This document shows, piece after piece, positions 42,236 through 51,165 of a stretch of 64,000 bases of DNA. The position numbers were made by a program, and so were the translations under genes. Position 1 is the first letter of the stretch, and every line of letters starts with the position of its first letter. The notes under the pieces were generated by a model, which was not told the DNA's origin, ran no database searches, and was given only the letters and a program-made list of their open reading frames with translations. Source of the stretch: Clostridia bacterium (GTDB lineage: Bacteria > Bacillota_A > Clostridia > Oscillospirales > CAG-272); the NCBI GenBank assembly GCA_017453335.1, contig JAFTKI010000016.1, positions 1 to 64,000 on the forward strand. Direction: 5' to 3'.

Positions 42236-43735
42236 TCAGATCTGTGCAACAAAGCGATTGAAAGCGGCTCTGCCCTCGGGCGTGCATTTGTAAACACCTG
42301 CGTCCTCCAGAACAGCCTCAAAGGTCTTTCCGACCTCTTTTCGCAGGATCTCGGTGACGTTATCGGCACAAAGCGTGTAATTTCCGATAAAGCCGTCCAC
42401 CCAATCGGCGTGCTTTGCAAGCATTTCATCGGCACGGAGGTCGCGCTTTTCGAGCAATGCACAGGCAAGTGCCTCCAACTCAGCCTTGAGTCGGGACGGA
42501 AGGACCGCCAAGCCCATGACCTCGATCAAACCGATGTTTTCTTTTTTGATGTTGTGCTTTTCGGCATGAGGGTGGAAAACGCCCAAAGGATATTCCTCTG
42601 TGGTAATGTTGTTGCGCAATACCAGATCCAATTCGTAATCGTCCCCTCTGCGGCGCGCGATGGGAGTGATGGTGTTGTGCGCCTCTCCGTTCGTTTCGGC
42701 GAAAATGAAAGCATCTGGATCGCTGTAGCCTCTCCAAGCCGTCAAGATGCGGTCGGAAAGCTCGATCAGCGCGTCACGGTCGGCACTCGTCAGACGAATG
42801 ACCGACAGGGGCCACTTCACGATACCTGCGCGTACCTGCGGAAAATCGGCAAACTGCAATTTTTGTTCAATCTCGGCACGCTCCATTGCAAAGGTATAAT
42901 GACCGCCCTGCATGTGATCGTGCGTCAGGATCGAGCCCCCCACGATGGGCAGATCGGCATTGGAGCCGAGGAAATAATGCGGGAAAACGGTTACAAAATC
43001 CAACAGCTTGACAAAGCTGTCGCGATCGATCTTCATGGGCGTGTGCGCCGCAGACAGCGCGATGCAATGCTCGTTATAGTAAACGTAGGGGGAATACTGC
43101 AAAAACCAATCCTGTCCCGCCATGGTGATCGGGATCAGTCGGTGCGACTGTCTTGCCGCCTGGGAAAGGCTGCCCGAATAGCCCTCGTTTTCACGGCAGA
43201 TCGCGCATTTTGGATATCCCGTCTGCTTTTGCGTTTTTGCGGCGGCGATCGCCTTGGGATCCTTCTCGGGCTTGGAAAGGTTCACGGTGATATCAAGATC
43301 GCCGTATTTGCCCGTATAAACCCATTTCAGGTCCTTCTTCACACGCTCGGTGCGGATGTAATTGGAAGCGCAACTGATGTGATAGTAATAATCGGTTGCC
43401 GCCTCGGGAGAAAGTGCATAAAGCGCATTGAAGTGGCGAATGACCTCGCTCGGGCGGGGCGTGAGATGTCCCATCAGCTTGGTGTCAAACAGGTCTCTGC
43501 CCGTAATTCCGCAGTCCTCGATGATACCGTGCTCGATGGCATAATCGCAAAGGGCTTGCAGAATATCGTCAAGCGTTTCGTGTTTTACAGGCTCACGGTC
43601 GGCTTCAAAGGCTCCGCCGCCAAGCTCTGCCTGCAAAATGTTCTGATAGAACACGCGGTCAGAGTCCTCGCAAAGCTCTTCTCTTATCGCGTAGTCCACC
43701 AGATCCGCAATCAAATTACATACATTCGTTTCCAT
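42236..43735 (-). CDS. galT: UDP-glucose--hexose-1-phosphate uridylyltransferase, class II
   Basis: This 499-residue Leloir pathway enzyme transfers UMP between UDP-glucose and galactose-1-phosphate. It is the Firmicute class II form: CAICRENEGYSG, GGSILTHDHMQGGHYTFAMERA and GVFHPHAEKHNIKKENIGLIEVMG are typical. The length matches (about 490-500). It fits the three GH36 enzymes nearby; galK and galE are not in the window. It heads a two-gene operon with the heparinase-like gene. The start at 43735 is an ATG. Confidence 0.93.
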   Translation of the reverse strand: METNVCNLIADLVDYAIREELCEDSDRVFYQNILQAELGGGAFEADREPVKHETLDDILQALCDYAIEHGIIEDCGITGRDLFDTKLMGHLTPRPSEVIRHFNALYALSPEAATDYYYHISCASNYIRTERVKKDLKWVYTGKYGDLDITVNLSKPEKDPKAIAAAKTQKQTGYPKCAICRENEGYSGSLSQAARQSHRLIPITMAGQDWFLQYSPYVYYNEHCIALSAAHTPMKIDRDSFVKLLDFVTVFPHYFLGSNADLPIVGGSILTHDHMQGGHYTFAMERAEIEQKLQFADFPQVRAGIVKWPLSVIRLTSADRDALIELSDRILTAWRGYSDPDAFIFAETNGEAHNTITPIARRRGDDYELDLVLRNNITTEEYPLGVFHPHAEKHNIKKENIGLIEVMGLAVLPSRLKAELEALACALLEKRDLRADEMLAKHADWVDGFIGNYTLCADNVTEILRKEVGKTFEAVLEDAGVYKCTPEGRAAFNRFVAQI

Positions 43736-43775
43736 AATTCGTCCACTCCGTTCGGTGATTTTATATTCACTATTT

Positions 43776-43804
43776 ATTATATCACGCCGATCTTTTTTTG
43801 TAAA
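43776..43804 (-). promoter_or_regulatory. Promoter of galT
   Basis: On the minus strand TTTACA (43804-43799) and TATAAT (43781-43776) are 17 bp apart. Confidence 0.75.
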
Positions 43805-43870
43805 TGGGATTTTTCTGTTTTTTCAAAAAAATACATGAGATTTCTGCGCAAAAATTTACAAGTTTGTGAT

Positions 43871-43898
43871 AGCATTCGTTTAAATGCTGTGATATAAT
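43871..43898 (+). promoter_or_regulatory. Promoter with palindromic operator, small XRE gene
   Basis: TATAAT lies at 43893-43898. The inverted repeat AGCATT-N6-AATGCT (43871-43888) covers the -35 position, so a bound repressor would block RNA polymerase. The XRE protein downstream is the obvious candidate. Confidence 0.55.
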
Positions 43899-43949
43899 TG
43901 CAGCAACCAACAAAACAAAGGTTGTTTTTACACCTGGGAACGGAGCAAA

Positions 43950-44171
43950 ATGATGTATTTTTACGGGCGACTCAAGGATCTGAGAGAGGATCACGACCAA
44001 AAGCAGGAAACGGTTGCAAAGGCTCTGAACATAACAAGACAGCAGTATCAGCTTTATGAAAGCGGCAAACGCGAGCTACCCATGCACCACTTTGTTACGT
44101 TGGCAAAATACTACAACGTATCGCTCGATTATCTTGCGGGCTTGCTCGATACCCCGAAAAAGCTCTATTAA
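43950..44171 (+). CDS. Small XRE-family helix-turn-helix regulator
   Basis: This 73-residue single-domain Cro/CI-like protein begins YGRLKDLREDHDQKQETVAK and carries helix 2-3 LNITRQQYQLYESGKRELP, then the usual LAKYYNVSLDYLAGL. It probably regulates itself through the palindrome at 43871-43888. Two adjacent ATGs (43950 and 43953) are possible. No partner gene is beside it. Confidence 0.82.
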   Translation: MMYFYGRLKDLREDHDQKQETVAKALNITRQQYQLYESGKRELPMHHFVTLAKYYNVSLDYLAGLLDTPKKLY

Positions 44172-44195
44172 CGAAACGTATCGATCGAAAAAATT

Positions 44196-44238
44196 AAAGA
44201 AGCGGAGCCAATCATTTTTCGATTGGCTCCGCTTCTTT
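44196..44238. terminator. Strong bidirectional terminator
   Basis: A perfect 18-bp stem (44196-44213 with 44221-44238) has a 7-nt loop. It lies between the XRE gene and the convergent glyQS. Confidence 0.9.
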
Positions 44239-44257
44239 TATGATTCCGATCGGTTGA

Positions 44258-45673
44258 TTAAAACTCGATCTTCTTTTCGATATAAGACTTCAGCTCGGAG
44301 ATCGGGATACGAACCTGCTCCATGGTGTCACGGTCACGAACCGTTACGCAGTTGTCTGCGGGCTTGGTATCGTCGCCCACCGTTTCAAAGTCAACGGTGA
44401 TGCAAAGAGGTGTACCGATCTCGTCCTCACGGCGGTAACGCTTACCGATCGAGCCGGTTTCATCGTAGTCCACCATGAAGTACTTGGAAAGCTCCTCATA
44501 GATCTCGGTTGCCTTGTCACCCAGCTTCTTGGAAAGAGGCAGAACGGCTGCCTTGAAGGGAGCCAGTGCGGGATGCAGGTGCAGAACGGTACGAACGTCG
44601 TTCTTCTCGGCATCGATCACTTCCTCATCGTATGCGTCAACCAGGAAGGCAAGAGCCACACGGTCGGCACCCAGAGAAGGCTCAACAACGTAAGGAATGT
44701 AGTGCTCGCCGGTCTCCTGATCGAAGTAGGTCATATCCTTGCCACTGTGATTCTGGTGCTGACCGAGGTCATAGTCGGTTCTGTCGGCAATACCCCACAA
44801 TTCGCCCCATCCGAACGGGAACAGGAACTCGAAGTCGGTGGTTGCCTTGGAATAGAAGCAAAGCTCTTCGGGATCGTGGTCACGCAGACGAAGGTTCTCG
44901 TCGCGCATACCGAGGTTCAAGAGGAACTTGTGGCAGTAGTCCTTCCAGTATGCAAACCACTCAAGGTCGGTTCCGGGCTTGCAGAAGAACTCCAGCTCCA
45001 TCTGCTCGAACTCACGGGTACGGAACACGAAGTTACCGGGCGTGATCTCGTTACGGAAGGATTTACCGATCTGCGCGATACCGAAGGGCAGCTTCTTGCG
45101 CGCACTTCTTTGTGCGTTGTTGAAGTTTACGAAAATACCCTGAGCAGTCTCGGGACGGAGATATACGGTGTTGGTATTGTCCTCGGTAACACCGATGAAG
45201 GTCTTGAACATCAGGTTGAACTTCTTGATGTCGGCAAAGTTGGTGCTGCCGCACTGAGGACAAACAATGCCCTTTTCCTTGATGTAATCAGCCATCTGCT
45301 CGAAGCTCCAGCCTGCGGGGTTATCGTCAAGGCCGTTCTGGAAAGCGTACTCCTCGATCAGCTTGTCGGCGCGGTGACGCATCTTGCATTGCTTGCAGTC
45401 CATCAACGGGTCGGAGAATCCGCCAACGTGTCCCGATGCAACCCATGCCTCGGGGTTCATGATGATCGCGCTGTCAAGTCCTACGTTCCACTTGCTCTCC
45501 TGCACGAACTTCTTCCACCATGCGCGCTTGACGTTGTTTTTGAACTCAACGCCCAAGGGGCCGTAGTCCCAAGAGTTTGCCAAGCCGCCGTAGATCTCGG
45601 AGCCGGGGAAAATAAAGCCGCGTGTTTTGCACAACGCAACGATTTTGTCCATTGTTTTTTCGGAATTGTTCAT
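44258..45673 (-). CDS. glyQS: Glycyl-tRNA synthetase, single-chain class II type
   Basis: This 471-residue alpha2-type enzyme is of the kind found in Gram-positive bacteria with fused-form Gly[21 protein letters not shown] and [20 protein letters not shown] are the N-terminal core and Cys pair, [18 protein letters not shown] is typical of motif 2, and the anticodon-binding domain ends the protein. I prefer the ATG at 45673, 8 nt after GGAG, over a GTG 9 nt upstream. The leader is short and no T-box is visible. Confidence 0.95.
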   Translation of the reverse strand: MNNSEKTMDKIVALCKTRGFIFPGSEIYGGLANSWDYGPLGVEFKNNVKRAWWKKFVQESKWNVGLDSAIIMNPEAWVASGHVGGFSDPLMDCKQCKMRHRADKLIEEYAFQNGLDDNPAGWSFEQMADYIKEKGIVCPQCGSTNFADIKKFNLMFKTFIGVTEDNTNTVYLRPETAQGIFVNFNNAQRSARKKLPFGIAQIGKSFRNEITPGNFVFRTREFEQMELEFFCKPGTDLEWFAYWKDYCHKFLLNLGMRDENLRLRDHDPEELCFYSKATTDFEFLFPFGWGELWGIADRTDYDLGQHQNHSGKDMTYFDQETGEHYIPYVVEPSLGADRVALAFLVDAYDEEVIDAEKNDVRTVLHLHPALAPFKAAVLPLSKKLGDKATEIYEELSKYFMVDYDETGSIGKRYRREDEIGTPLCITVDFETVGDDTKPADNCVTVRDRDTMEQVRIPISELKSYIEKKIEF

Positions 45674-45708
45674 TTTTGTCACTCCTGTGTGTAATAATAA
45701 ATCATCTC

Positions 45709-45737
45709 ATTATAACACTCAAAAATCAAATTGTCAA
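45709..45737 (-). promoter_or_regulatory. Promoter of glyQS
   Basis: On the minus strand TTGACA (45737-45732) and TATAAT (45714-45709) are 17 bp apart. Confidence 0.78.
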
Positions 45738-45793
45738 GAGTTAAATCTTTTTTCACAAATTTATCTTATACTGTAGTATTTTTGGTTTTTCTA

Positions 45794-45822
45794 TTTACAA
45801 ACGGCACGAAATGTGTTATACT
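45794..45822 (+). promoter_or_regulatory. Promoter of the hydrogenase-maturation operon
   Basis: TTTACA (45794-45799) and TATACT (45817-45822) are 17 bp apart, putting transcription start near 45829. Confidence 0.7.
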
Positions 45823-45828
45823 TGTCAT

Positions 45829-45966
45829 AGACTCCTGACATTAAGCGTTTGGCTGCGTGAAAGGATGCGAACCAACTAAAATAGCGGAAAACACATTCGT
45901 GTTTTTCGTGTTGTTTTTGTGCCGCATCCCCTCGGGAGATGCGGTTCTTTTTTTGGAGGTAACGGA
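45829..45966 (+). promoter_or_regulatory. Transcription attenuator leader of the hydrogenase-maturation operon
   Basis: The 138-nt leader holds an intrinsic terminator just before the SD: CCGCATC (45922-45928) with GATGCGG (45938-45944), then TTCTTTTTTT. Upstream, GGATGCG (45863-45869) is exactly complementary to CGCATCC (45923-45929) in the terminator's 5' arm, so an antiterminator can form instead. A further hairpin (AAAACAC-ATTC-GTGTTTT, 45888-45905) sits between. It does not match a riboswitch class I know; the sensed signal is open. Confidence 0.6.
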
Positions 45967-46224
45967 ATGGAGAACAGAGTGGCTGTTATGAGCATCATTG
46001 TGGAAAACAAGGATGCCGTGGAAAGGATCAACTCGCTCTTGCACGAGCATGGCGAATATATCATCGGGCGCATGGGACTCCCCTATCCCAAGCGCGGCAT
46101 CAGCATTATCAGTATTGCGTTGGATGCACCGCAAAACACCATCGCGGCACTGTCGGGCAAGATCGGAAATCTTGCGGGCGTGAGTGTGAAGACCGCGTAT
46201 TCGGGGATTCAATCGCATGAGTAA
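45967..46224 (+). CDS. TM1266-type iron-only hydrogenase system regulator
   Basis: This 85-residue ACT-like protein is of the family found with [FeFe]-hydrogenase maturation genes in Thermotoga and Clostridia. Recognisable parts are RVAVMSIIVENKDAVERINSLL and IIGRMGLPYPKRGISIISIAL. It has no DNA-binding motif of its own. Its end overlaps hydE by 8 bp, and it starts after GGAGGTAACG, directly past the leader terminator. Confidence 0.88.
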   Translation: MENRVAVMSIIVENKDAVERINSLLHEHGEYIIGRMGLPYPKRGISIISIALDAPQNTIAALSGKIGNLAGVSVKTAYSGIQSHE

Positions 46225-47269
46225 CCGTTACAAAGAGCTGATCGATCGGCTTGCCGATACGCATCACTTAGAGCTTGAGGAATACAGGGAATTGATCGAG
46301 TATCGCACCCCCGAGCTTGCAGACTACCTTGCCAAGCGCGCCGTGGAAGCGCGCAAAGCGATCTACGGCAATTCGGTCTTCATCCGCGGCTTGATCGAGA
46401 TCAGCAATTATTGCAAAAACGATTGCCTGTACTGCGGGATCCAACGCTCCAACAAGAAATGCCAGCGATACCGTCTCTCGCCCGAGGATATTCTGGGCTG
46501 CTGCCGTGAGGGCTACGCGCTCGGCTTCAGAACCTTCGTCCTGCAGGGCGGCGAGGATGCCTTTTGGAGTGACGCGGTTCTGTGTGATCTGATCAAGGAG
46601 ATCAAGCACCGTCATCCCGATTGCGCCGTGACGCTCTCGCTCGGAGAACGCTCCAAGGAAAGCTACGCGATCTTAAAGCAGGCGGGTGCCGACCGTTATC
46701 TTTTGCGCCACGAGACCGCCGACAAAGCTCATTACGAAAAGCTTCATCCAAAGGAAATGTCCTTTGACGCGCGTATGCGCTGTCTTTACGATCTGCGTGA
46801 ATTGGGTTACCAGGTCGGTTGCGGATTTATGGTGGGGTCCCCCCATCAAACCGCGCACGAGCTTGCGCTTGATCTGCAATTTGTGGAACGCTTCAAGCCT
46901 GCCATGTGCGGGATCGGTCCTTTTATTCCGCAATCCGACACGCCGTTCGGCAATCAATCGGCGGGTTCCTTGGAATTGACCTGTTATCTTCTTTCGATCC
47001 TGCGACTGATCCACCCCAACCTGTTGCTCCCCTCCACCACCGCGCTTGGAAGCATTCATCCGCGCGGACGCGAAATGGGGATCCTGTCGGGTGCGAACGT
47101 GGTCATGCCCAATCTATCTCCCCCATCGGTACGAAAAAAATACGCCTTGTACGATAACAAAGCATCTGACGGCTCCGAAGCCGCCGAATGCCGCGATGCG
47201 CTTGCCGCTCGCATGAAGGAGATCGGCTACGAGGTGGTCACCGACCGCGGTGACGTGAAATCTTTGTAA
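46217..47269 (+). CDS. hydE: [FeFe]-hydrogenase H-cluster radical SAM maturase HydE
   Basis: This 350-residue radical SAM protein needed to build the H-cluster 2Fe subunit has CxxxCxxC as C66-KND-C70-LY-C73. FVLQGGEDAFW is the GGE-like SAM site, and VGCGFMVGSPHQTAHELA with GIGPFIPQSDTPF are HydE-typical. The length matches the family. It is in order regulator-hydE-hydG-hydF with overlaps or short gaps. Confidence 0.94.
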   Translation: MSNRYKELIDRLADTHHLELEEYRELIEYRTPELADYLAKRAVEARKAIYGNSVFIRGLIEISNYCKNDCLYCGIQRSNKKCQRYRLSPEDILGCCREGYALGFRTFVLQGGEDAFWSDAVLCDLIKEIKHRHPDCAVTLSLGERSKESYAILKQAGADRYLLRHETADKAHYEKLHPKEMSFDARMRCLYDLRELGYQVGCGFMVGSPHQTAHELALDLQFVERFKPAMCGIGPFIPQSDTPFGNQSAGSLELTCYLLSILRLIHPNLLLPSTTALGSIHPRGREMGILSGANVVMPNLSPPSVRKKYALYDNKASDGSEAAECRDALAARMKEIGYEVVTDRGDVKSL

Positions 47270-47296
47270 ATTCATCATCAAGAAAGGACATATATT

Positions 47297-48754
47297 ATGG
47301 CAACCTACAATCCCAAATCGCTCAAAGCCGAGGAATTCATCTCGGACGCGGAGATCCGCGAAACGCTGGCTTATGCCGAAGCAAACAAAAACAACCTCCC
47401 TCTCATCGAGGAAATTTTAGAAAAAGCAAGACCGAAGAAGACCGAGACCGGTCACGTTTGCGCAGGTCTTACCCACAAGGAGGCATCGGTTCTGCTTGCC
47501 TGCGAGATCCCCGAGGTGATCGAAAAGATCTACGCCATTGCCGAGGAGATCAAGCTTGCCTTTTACGGCAACCGTATCGTTATTTTTGCACCCCTGTACC
47601 TCTCCAATTATTGCATCAACGGCTGTGTTTACTGCCCCTATCACCGCCAGAACAAGTCCATTCCGCGCAAAAAGCTGACGCAGGAGGAGGTTCGCGCCGA
47701 GGTCATCGCACTTCAGGATATGGGTCACAAGCGTCTTGCCATTGAGGCGGGCGAGGATCCCAAAAACAACCCCATCGAGTACATTCTGGAGTGTATCAAC
47801 ACCATCTACAGCGTACATCACAAGAACGGCGACATTCGCCGCGTGAATGTCAATATTGCCGCCACAACGGTTGAAAACTACCGCAAGCTCAAGGAAGCGG
47901 GCATCGGCACCTACATTCTGTTCCAGGAGACCTATCACAAGGAAAGCTACGAGCAGCTTCATCCCACGGGTCCGAAGCACGACTACGCTTACCACACCGA
48001 GGCGATGGACCGCGCAATGGAGGGTGGAATTGATGATGTGGGCTTGGGCGTGCTGTTCGGCTTGGAGCTTTACAAATACGAATTTGCGGGACTGCTTTTG
48101 CACGCCGAGCATCTGGAGGCGGTTCACGGCGTTGGCCCCCACACCATCAGCGTTCCTCGCCTGAAGCGTGCAGATGATATTGACCCCGATAAATTCGATA
48201 ACGGAATCGATGACGAAACCTTTGCAAAGATCACCGCTTGCATCCGTCTGGCAGTTCCCTACACGGGCATTATCATTTCCACGCGTGAGACCGAAGCGGT
48301 GCGCTCCAAGCTGCTGCGCCTTGGTGTGTCGCAGGTATCGGGTGGCTCGCGCACCTCGGTGGGCGGCTACGCGGGATACTCCAACGAGGAGCGTCCTCAC
48401 GACACCGAGCAGTTTGACGTTTCCGACCAACGCTCGCTGGACGAGGTGGTTCGCTGGCTGATGGAAAACGGTCATATCCCGTCCTTCTGCACGGCTTGCT
48501 ACCGCGAGGGCCGCACAGGCGACCGCTTTATGAGCCTGTGCAAAACGGGACAGATCCTCAACTGCTGCCACCCCAACGCGCTGATGACGCTCTCCGAATA
48601 TCTGGAGGACTACGCCTCGCCCGAAACCAAGGAGGTGGGCTACCGCATGGTGGAAGAAGAATTGAACCGCATCCCCAAGGAAAAGGTTCGCGCCATTGCG
48701 GAGGATAACATCAAAAATATCCGCAATTCCAACCGCCGCGACTTCCGCTTCTGA
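47297..48754 (+). CDS. hydG: [FeFe]-hydrogenase H-cluster radical SAM maturase HydG
   Basis: This 485-residue tyrosine lyase makes the CO and CN ligands of the H-cluster. The radical SAM cluster motif is C106-ING-C110-VY-C113. The C-terminal auxiliary cluster motif is CTACYREG with later CKTGQILNCC, which sets HydG apart from ThiH. GGSRTSVGGY is typical. Start ATG at 47297 follows AGAAAGGACA. Confidence 0.95.
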   Translation: MATYNPKSLKAEEFISDAEIRETLAYAEANKNNLPLIEEILEKARPKKTETGHVCAGLTHKEASVLLACEIPEVIEKIYAIAEEIKLAFYGNRIVIFAPLYLSNYCINGCVYCPYHRQNKSIPRKKLTQEEVRAEVIALQDMGHKRLAIEAGEDPKNNPIEYILECINTIYSVHHKNGDIRRVNVNIAATTVENYRKLKEAGIGTYILFQETYHKESYEQLHPTGPKHDYAYHTEAMDRAMEGGIDDVGLGVLFGLELYKYEFAGLLLHAEHLEAVHGVGPHTISVPRLKRADDIDPDKFDNGIDDETFAKITACIRLAVPYTGIIISTRETEAVRSKLLRLGVSQVSGGSRTSVGGYAGYSNEERPHDTEQFDVSDQRSLDEVVRWLMENGHIPSFCTACYREGRTGDRFMSLCKTGQILNCCHPNALMTLSEYLEDYASPETKEVGYRMVEEELNRIPKEKVRAIAEDNIKNIRNSNRRDFRF

Positions 48755-48768
48755 TACAGGAGAACACT

Positions 48769-49968
48769 ATGGGACTGAATGAAACCGTATCGGCCGAACG
48801 CCTGCATATTGGCTTTTTCGGCATGCGCAACGCAGGAAAATCAAGCCTTGTTAATGCGGTAACGGGACAGAATCTTTCGGTGGTATCGGATGTGAAGGGT
48901 ACCACCACCGACCCCGTAAAAAAAGCCATGGAGCTGCTCCCCTTGGGGCCTGTGGTCATTCTCGACACCCCCGGTCTTGACGACGAGGGAGAGCTGGGAC
49001 TGTTGCGCGTTCAAAAGGCAAAGGAAATGCTGGCAACCACCGACATTGCGGTGTTGGTTGTGGATGCCGCACGCGGCATTGGGGAGCAGGATCTTCTCTT
49101 GCGTGGAGAATTGGAAACGCGCAAAATTCCCTTCCTTGTTGCCTATAACAAATGCGACCAATGCGAAAAAGAGCCGCTTGCCGACAAAAACGCGCTGTAC
49201 GTCAGCGCCAAAACGGGAGACGGCGTGGAAGAACTGAAAAACCGCTTGGGCGAGTTTGCACGGTCGCTCAAAACCGAAAAATTCGTGGTGCGCGACCTGC
49301 TTTGTGCGGGCGATCTTGTGGTGATGGTCACCCCAATCGACGAGGCCGCGCCCAAGGGACGGCTGATCCTGCCTCAACAAATGGTTTTGCGCGATATCCT
49401 TGACGCACACGCAACGGCTGTGGTCTGCCAGGACACCGAGCTGCCACACACGCTGGCGGGACTTTCCAAAAAGCCGCGCATGGTGATCACCGATTCTCAG
49501 GTGTTTGGCAAGGTTGCCAAGGACACCCCGCGTGACATTCCCCTGACCTCTTTTTCGATCCTCATGGCACGCTACAAGGGCGATCTTGCTACGCTGGTAC
49601 AGGGCTTCGCCGCCTTAAAAAATCTGCGTGACGCTGACCGCGTGCTGATTGCCGAGGGGTGTACGCACCACCGTCAGTGTAACGACATCGGCACCGTGAA
49701 AATGCCGGGCTGGATCGAGGGCTTCACAGGTGTTAAGCCTGTGTACAGCTTCACCTCGGGCGGTGAATTTCCCGATGACCTTTCCGAATATAAGGTCATC
49801 GTACATTGCGGCGGCTGTATGCTGAACGAAGCGGCAATGAAGCACCGCATGGAAACGGCAGGCTCTGCCCGTGTGCCGATCGTCAACTACGGCATCGCCA
49901 TCGCGGGAATGCACGGAATTTTGGCACGAAGCCTTGAGTTGTTTCCCGATATTCTAAATCTGCTTTAA
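48769..49968 (+). CDS. hydF: [FeFe]-hydrogenase H-cluster maturation GTPase HydF
   Basis: This 399-residue scaffold GTPase has the P-loop GMRNAGKSS (18-26), DTPGLDDEGELG and NKCD in the GTPase half. The FeS-binding half has CTHHRQC and HCGGCML, the CxH...HCxxC pattern of HydF. It carries the 2Fe precluster to the hydrogenase. It is last in the operon; a strong terminator follows. No hydrogenase gene is in the window. Confidence 0.95.
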   Translation: MGLNETVSAERLHIGFFGMRNAGKSSLVNAVTGQNLSVVSDVKGTTTDPVKKAMELLPLGPVVILDTPGLDDEGELGLLRVQKAKEMLATTDIAVLVVDAARGIGEQDLLLRGELETRKIPFLVAYNKCDQCEKEPLADKNALYVSAKTGDGVEELKNRLGEFARSLKTEKFVVRDLLCAGDLVVMVTPIDEAAPKGRLILPQQMVLRDILDAHATAVVCQDTELPHTLAGLSKKPRMVITDSQVFGKVAKDTPRDIPLTSFSILMARYKGDLATLVQGFAALKNLRDADRVLIAEGCTHHRQCNDIGTVKMPGWIEGFTGVKPVYSFTSGGEFPDDLSEYKVIVHCGGCMLNEAAMKHRMETAGSARVPIVNYGIAIAGMHGILARSLELFPDILNLL

Positions 49969-49971
49969 AGA

Positions 49972-50006
49972 AAAAAGCAACGAAACGGTTCGTTTCGTTG
50001 CTTTTT
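49972..50006. terminator. Bidirectional terminator
   Basis: A 16-bp stem (49972-49987 with 49991-50006) closes on a GTT loop with A/T-rich base, between convergent hydF and bcp. Confidence 0.9.
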
Positions 50007-50012
50007 CATTTA

Positions 50013-50465
50013 TTACAGCTCTGCCAAAATTTCTGCCGCGTTGGTATCGGGCTTGACCTTCGGCATCACCTTTTTAATCGTACCGTTCTCGTCGATCAGA
50101 AAGGTAGTGCGTACCACGCCCATGCTCACCTTGCCGCACATTTTCTTTTCCTGCCATACGCCATACGCCTGTATTGCTTCCAGCTTCGGATCGGACAAAA
50201 GAACAAACGGCAAATTGAATTTTTCGGCAAATTTTTGGTGAGACGCCACGCTATCCTTGCTGACACCGATCACCTCAACACCCTTTGCGCGAAATTCTCC
50301 GTACGCCGCGCCAAACGCGCATGCCTGTCTGCTGCAACCGGGGGTATTATCCTTCGGGTAAAAATACAAAACGACCTTCTTGCCCAAAAAATCCGAAAGA
50401 GAAACGCTCTTTCCGTCCTTATCCTGCAAGGTAAGATCAGGAGCCTTCATTCCAACTTCCAACAT
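50013..50465 (-). CDS. bcp: Thioredoxin-dependent peroxiredoxin, Bcp/PrxQ type
   Basis: This 150-residue peroxidase reduces hydroperoxides. YPKDNTPGCSRQACAFG carries the peroxidatic Cys in the PxxxTxxC setting and a second Cys 5 residues on, the PrxQ-type resolving position. RTTFLIDENG is the conserved Arg region. The start at 50465 follows AAGGAGAAAA. It gives an anaerobe oxygen and peroxide defence. Confidence 0.93.
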   Translation of the reverse strand: MLEVGMKAPDLTLQDKDGKSVSLSDFLGKKVVLYFYPKDNTPGCSRQACAFGAAYGEFRAKGVEVIGVSKDSVASHQKFAEKFNLPFVLLSDPKLEAIQAYGVWQEKKMCGKVSMGVVRTTFLIDENGTIKKVMPKVKPDTNAAEILAEL

Positions 50466-50490
50466 CTTAATTTTCTCCTTTTTCAAAGCA

Positions 50491-51129
50491 TTAGTCAAGG
50501 TTCGCGCCACCCACCCGATCCTCCAGGTGTCCCGTGAATCCAACCTCTTTCAATCGAACCTCTCCGTTCTCATATTCGATCACCGTAATCGATGCATTCA
50601 TCACAGGAGGCGTTTCCATCAGGTGACCGATATCATATCCGTTCCATACACAAAGCATGCAGCGAAGCACACCGCCGTGAGTGGCAATCATCACCGTTTT
50701 GCCATTGTTTTCCTTTGCAATCTCGTCCAGAGCCTTCGAAACGCGCGTCACTACATCAAGCGAGCTTTCCCCATCGGGATAGGTAAACCGAGCACGGTCG
50801 TTAGAAAAGATCGCGTATTCCTCGGGAAACTCCTCTTTTACACGTTCGAAATAACAACCGCCCCAGCGACCTACATCGGTTTCACGCAGATCCTTCCGCT
50901 TCTGTATCGGAAGTCCGAACAGGCAAGCTGTCGGTTCGGCGGTGGCAACCGCGCGGGACAGGTCGCTGGAATAGATCGCATCAATCTGATAATGGGAAAA
51001 TAAATAGTCCCCCACGCGCTCGGCTTGCCAAAGCCCCACTTCGTCCAGATGCACGTCAAGGTGTCCCGTGAAGCGATTTTCTTTATTGAATTGACTGTAG
51101 CCGTGTCTTACAAGAATAAATCTGACCAT
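50491..51129 (-). CDS. Histidine phosphatase family protein (phosphoglycerate mutase-like)
   Basis: This 212-residue protein has the RHG active site LVRHGYSQFNKENRFTGHLD, IYSSDLSRAVATA for the second Arg, RETDVGRWGG for the Glu and ATHGGVLRCM for the second His. This is the pattern of broad phosphatases or cofactor-dependent mutases rather than true GpmA. The substrate cannot be named. It sits in the minus-strand operon with GH36 enzyme 2 and bcp. Confidence 0.88.
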   Translation of the reverse strand: MVRFILVRHGYSQFNKENRFTGHLDVHLDEVGLWQAERVGDYLFSHYQIDAIYSSDLSRAVATAEPTACLFGLPIQKRKDLRETDVGRWGGCYFERVKEEFPEEYAIFSNDRARFTYPDGESSLDVVTRVSKALDEIAKENNGKTVMIATHGGVLRCMLCVWNGYDIGHLMETPPVMNASITVIEYENGEVRLKEVGFTGHLEDRVGGANLD

Positions 51130-51165
51130 TTGATAAGTGTCTCCGTTTGGCGTTTGTTTATGCAA

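Noticed and set aside
45857..45992. Possible leader peptide starting GTG in the hydrogenase-maturation leader
   Set aside because: There is no SD, and its codons run through the terminator hairpin and past the real gene start. No repeated regulatory codons are seen.
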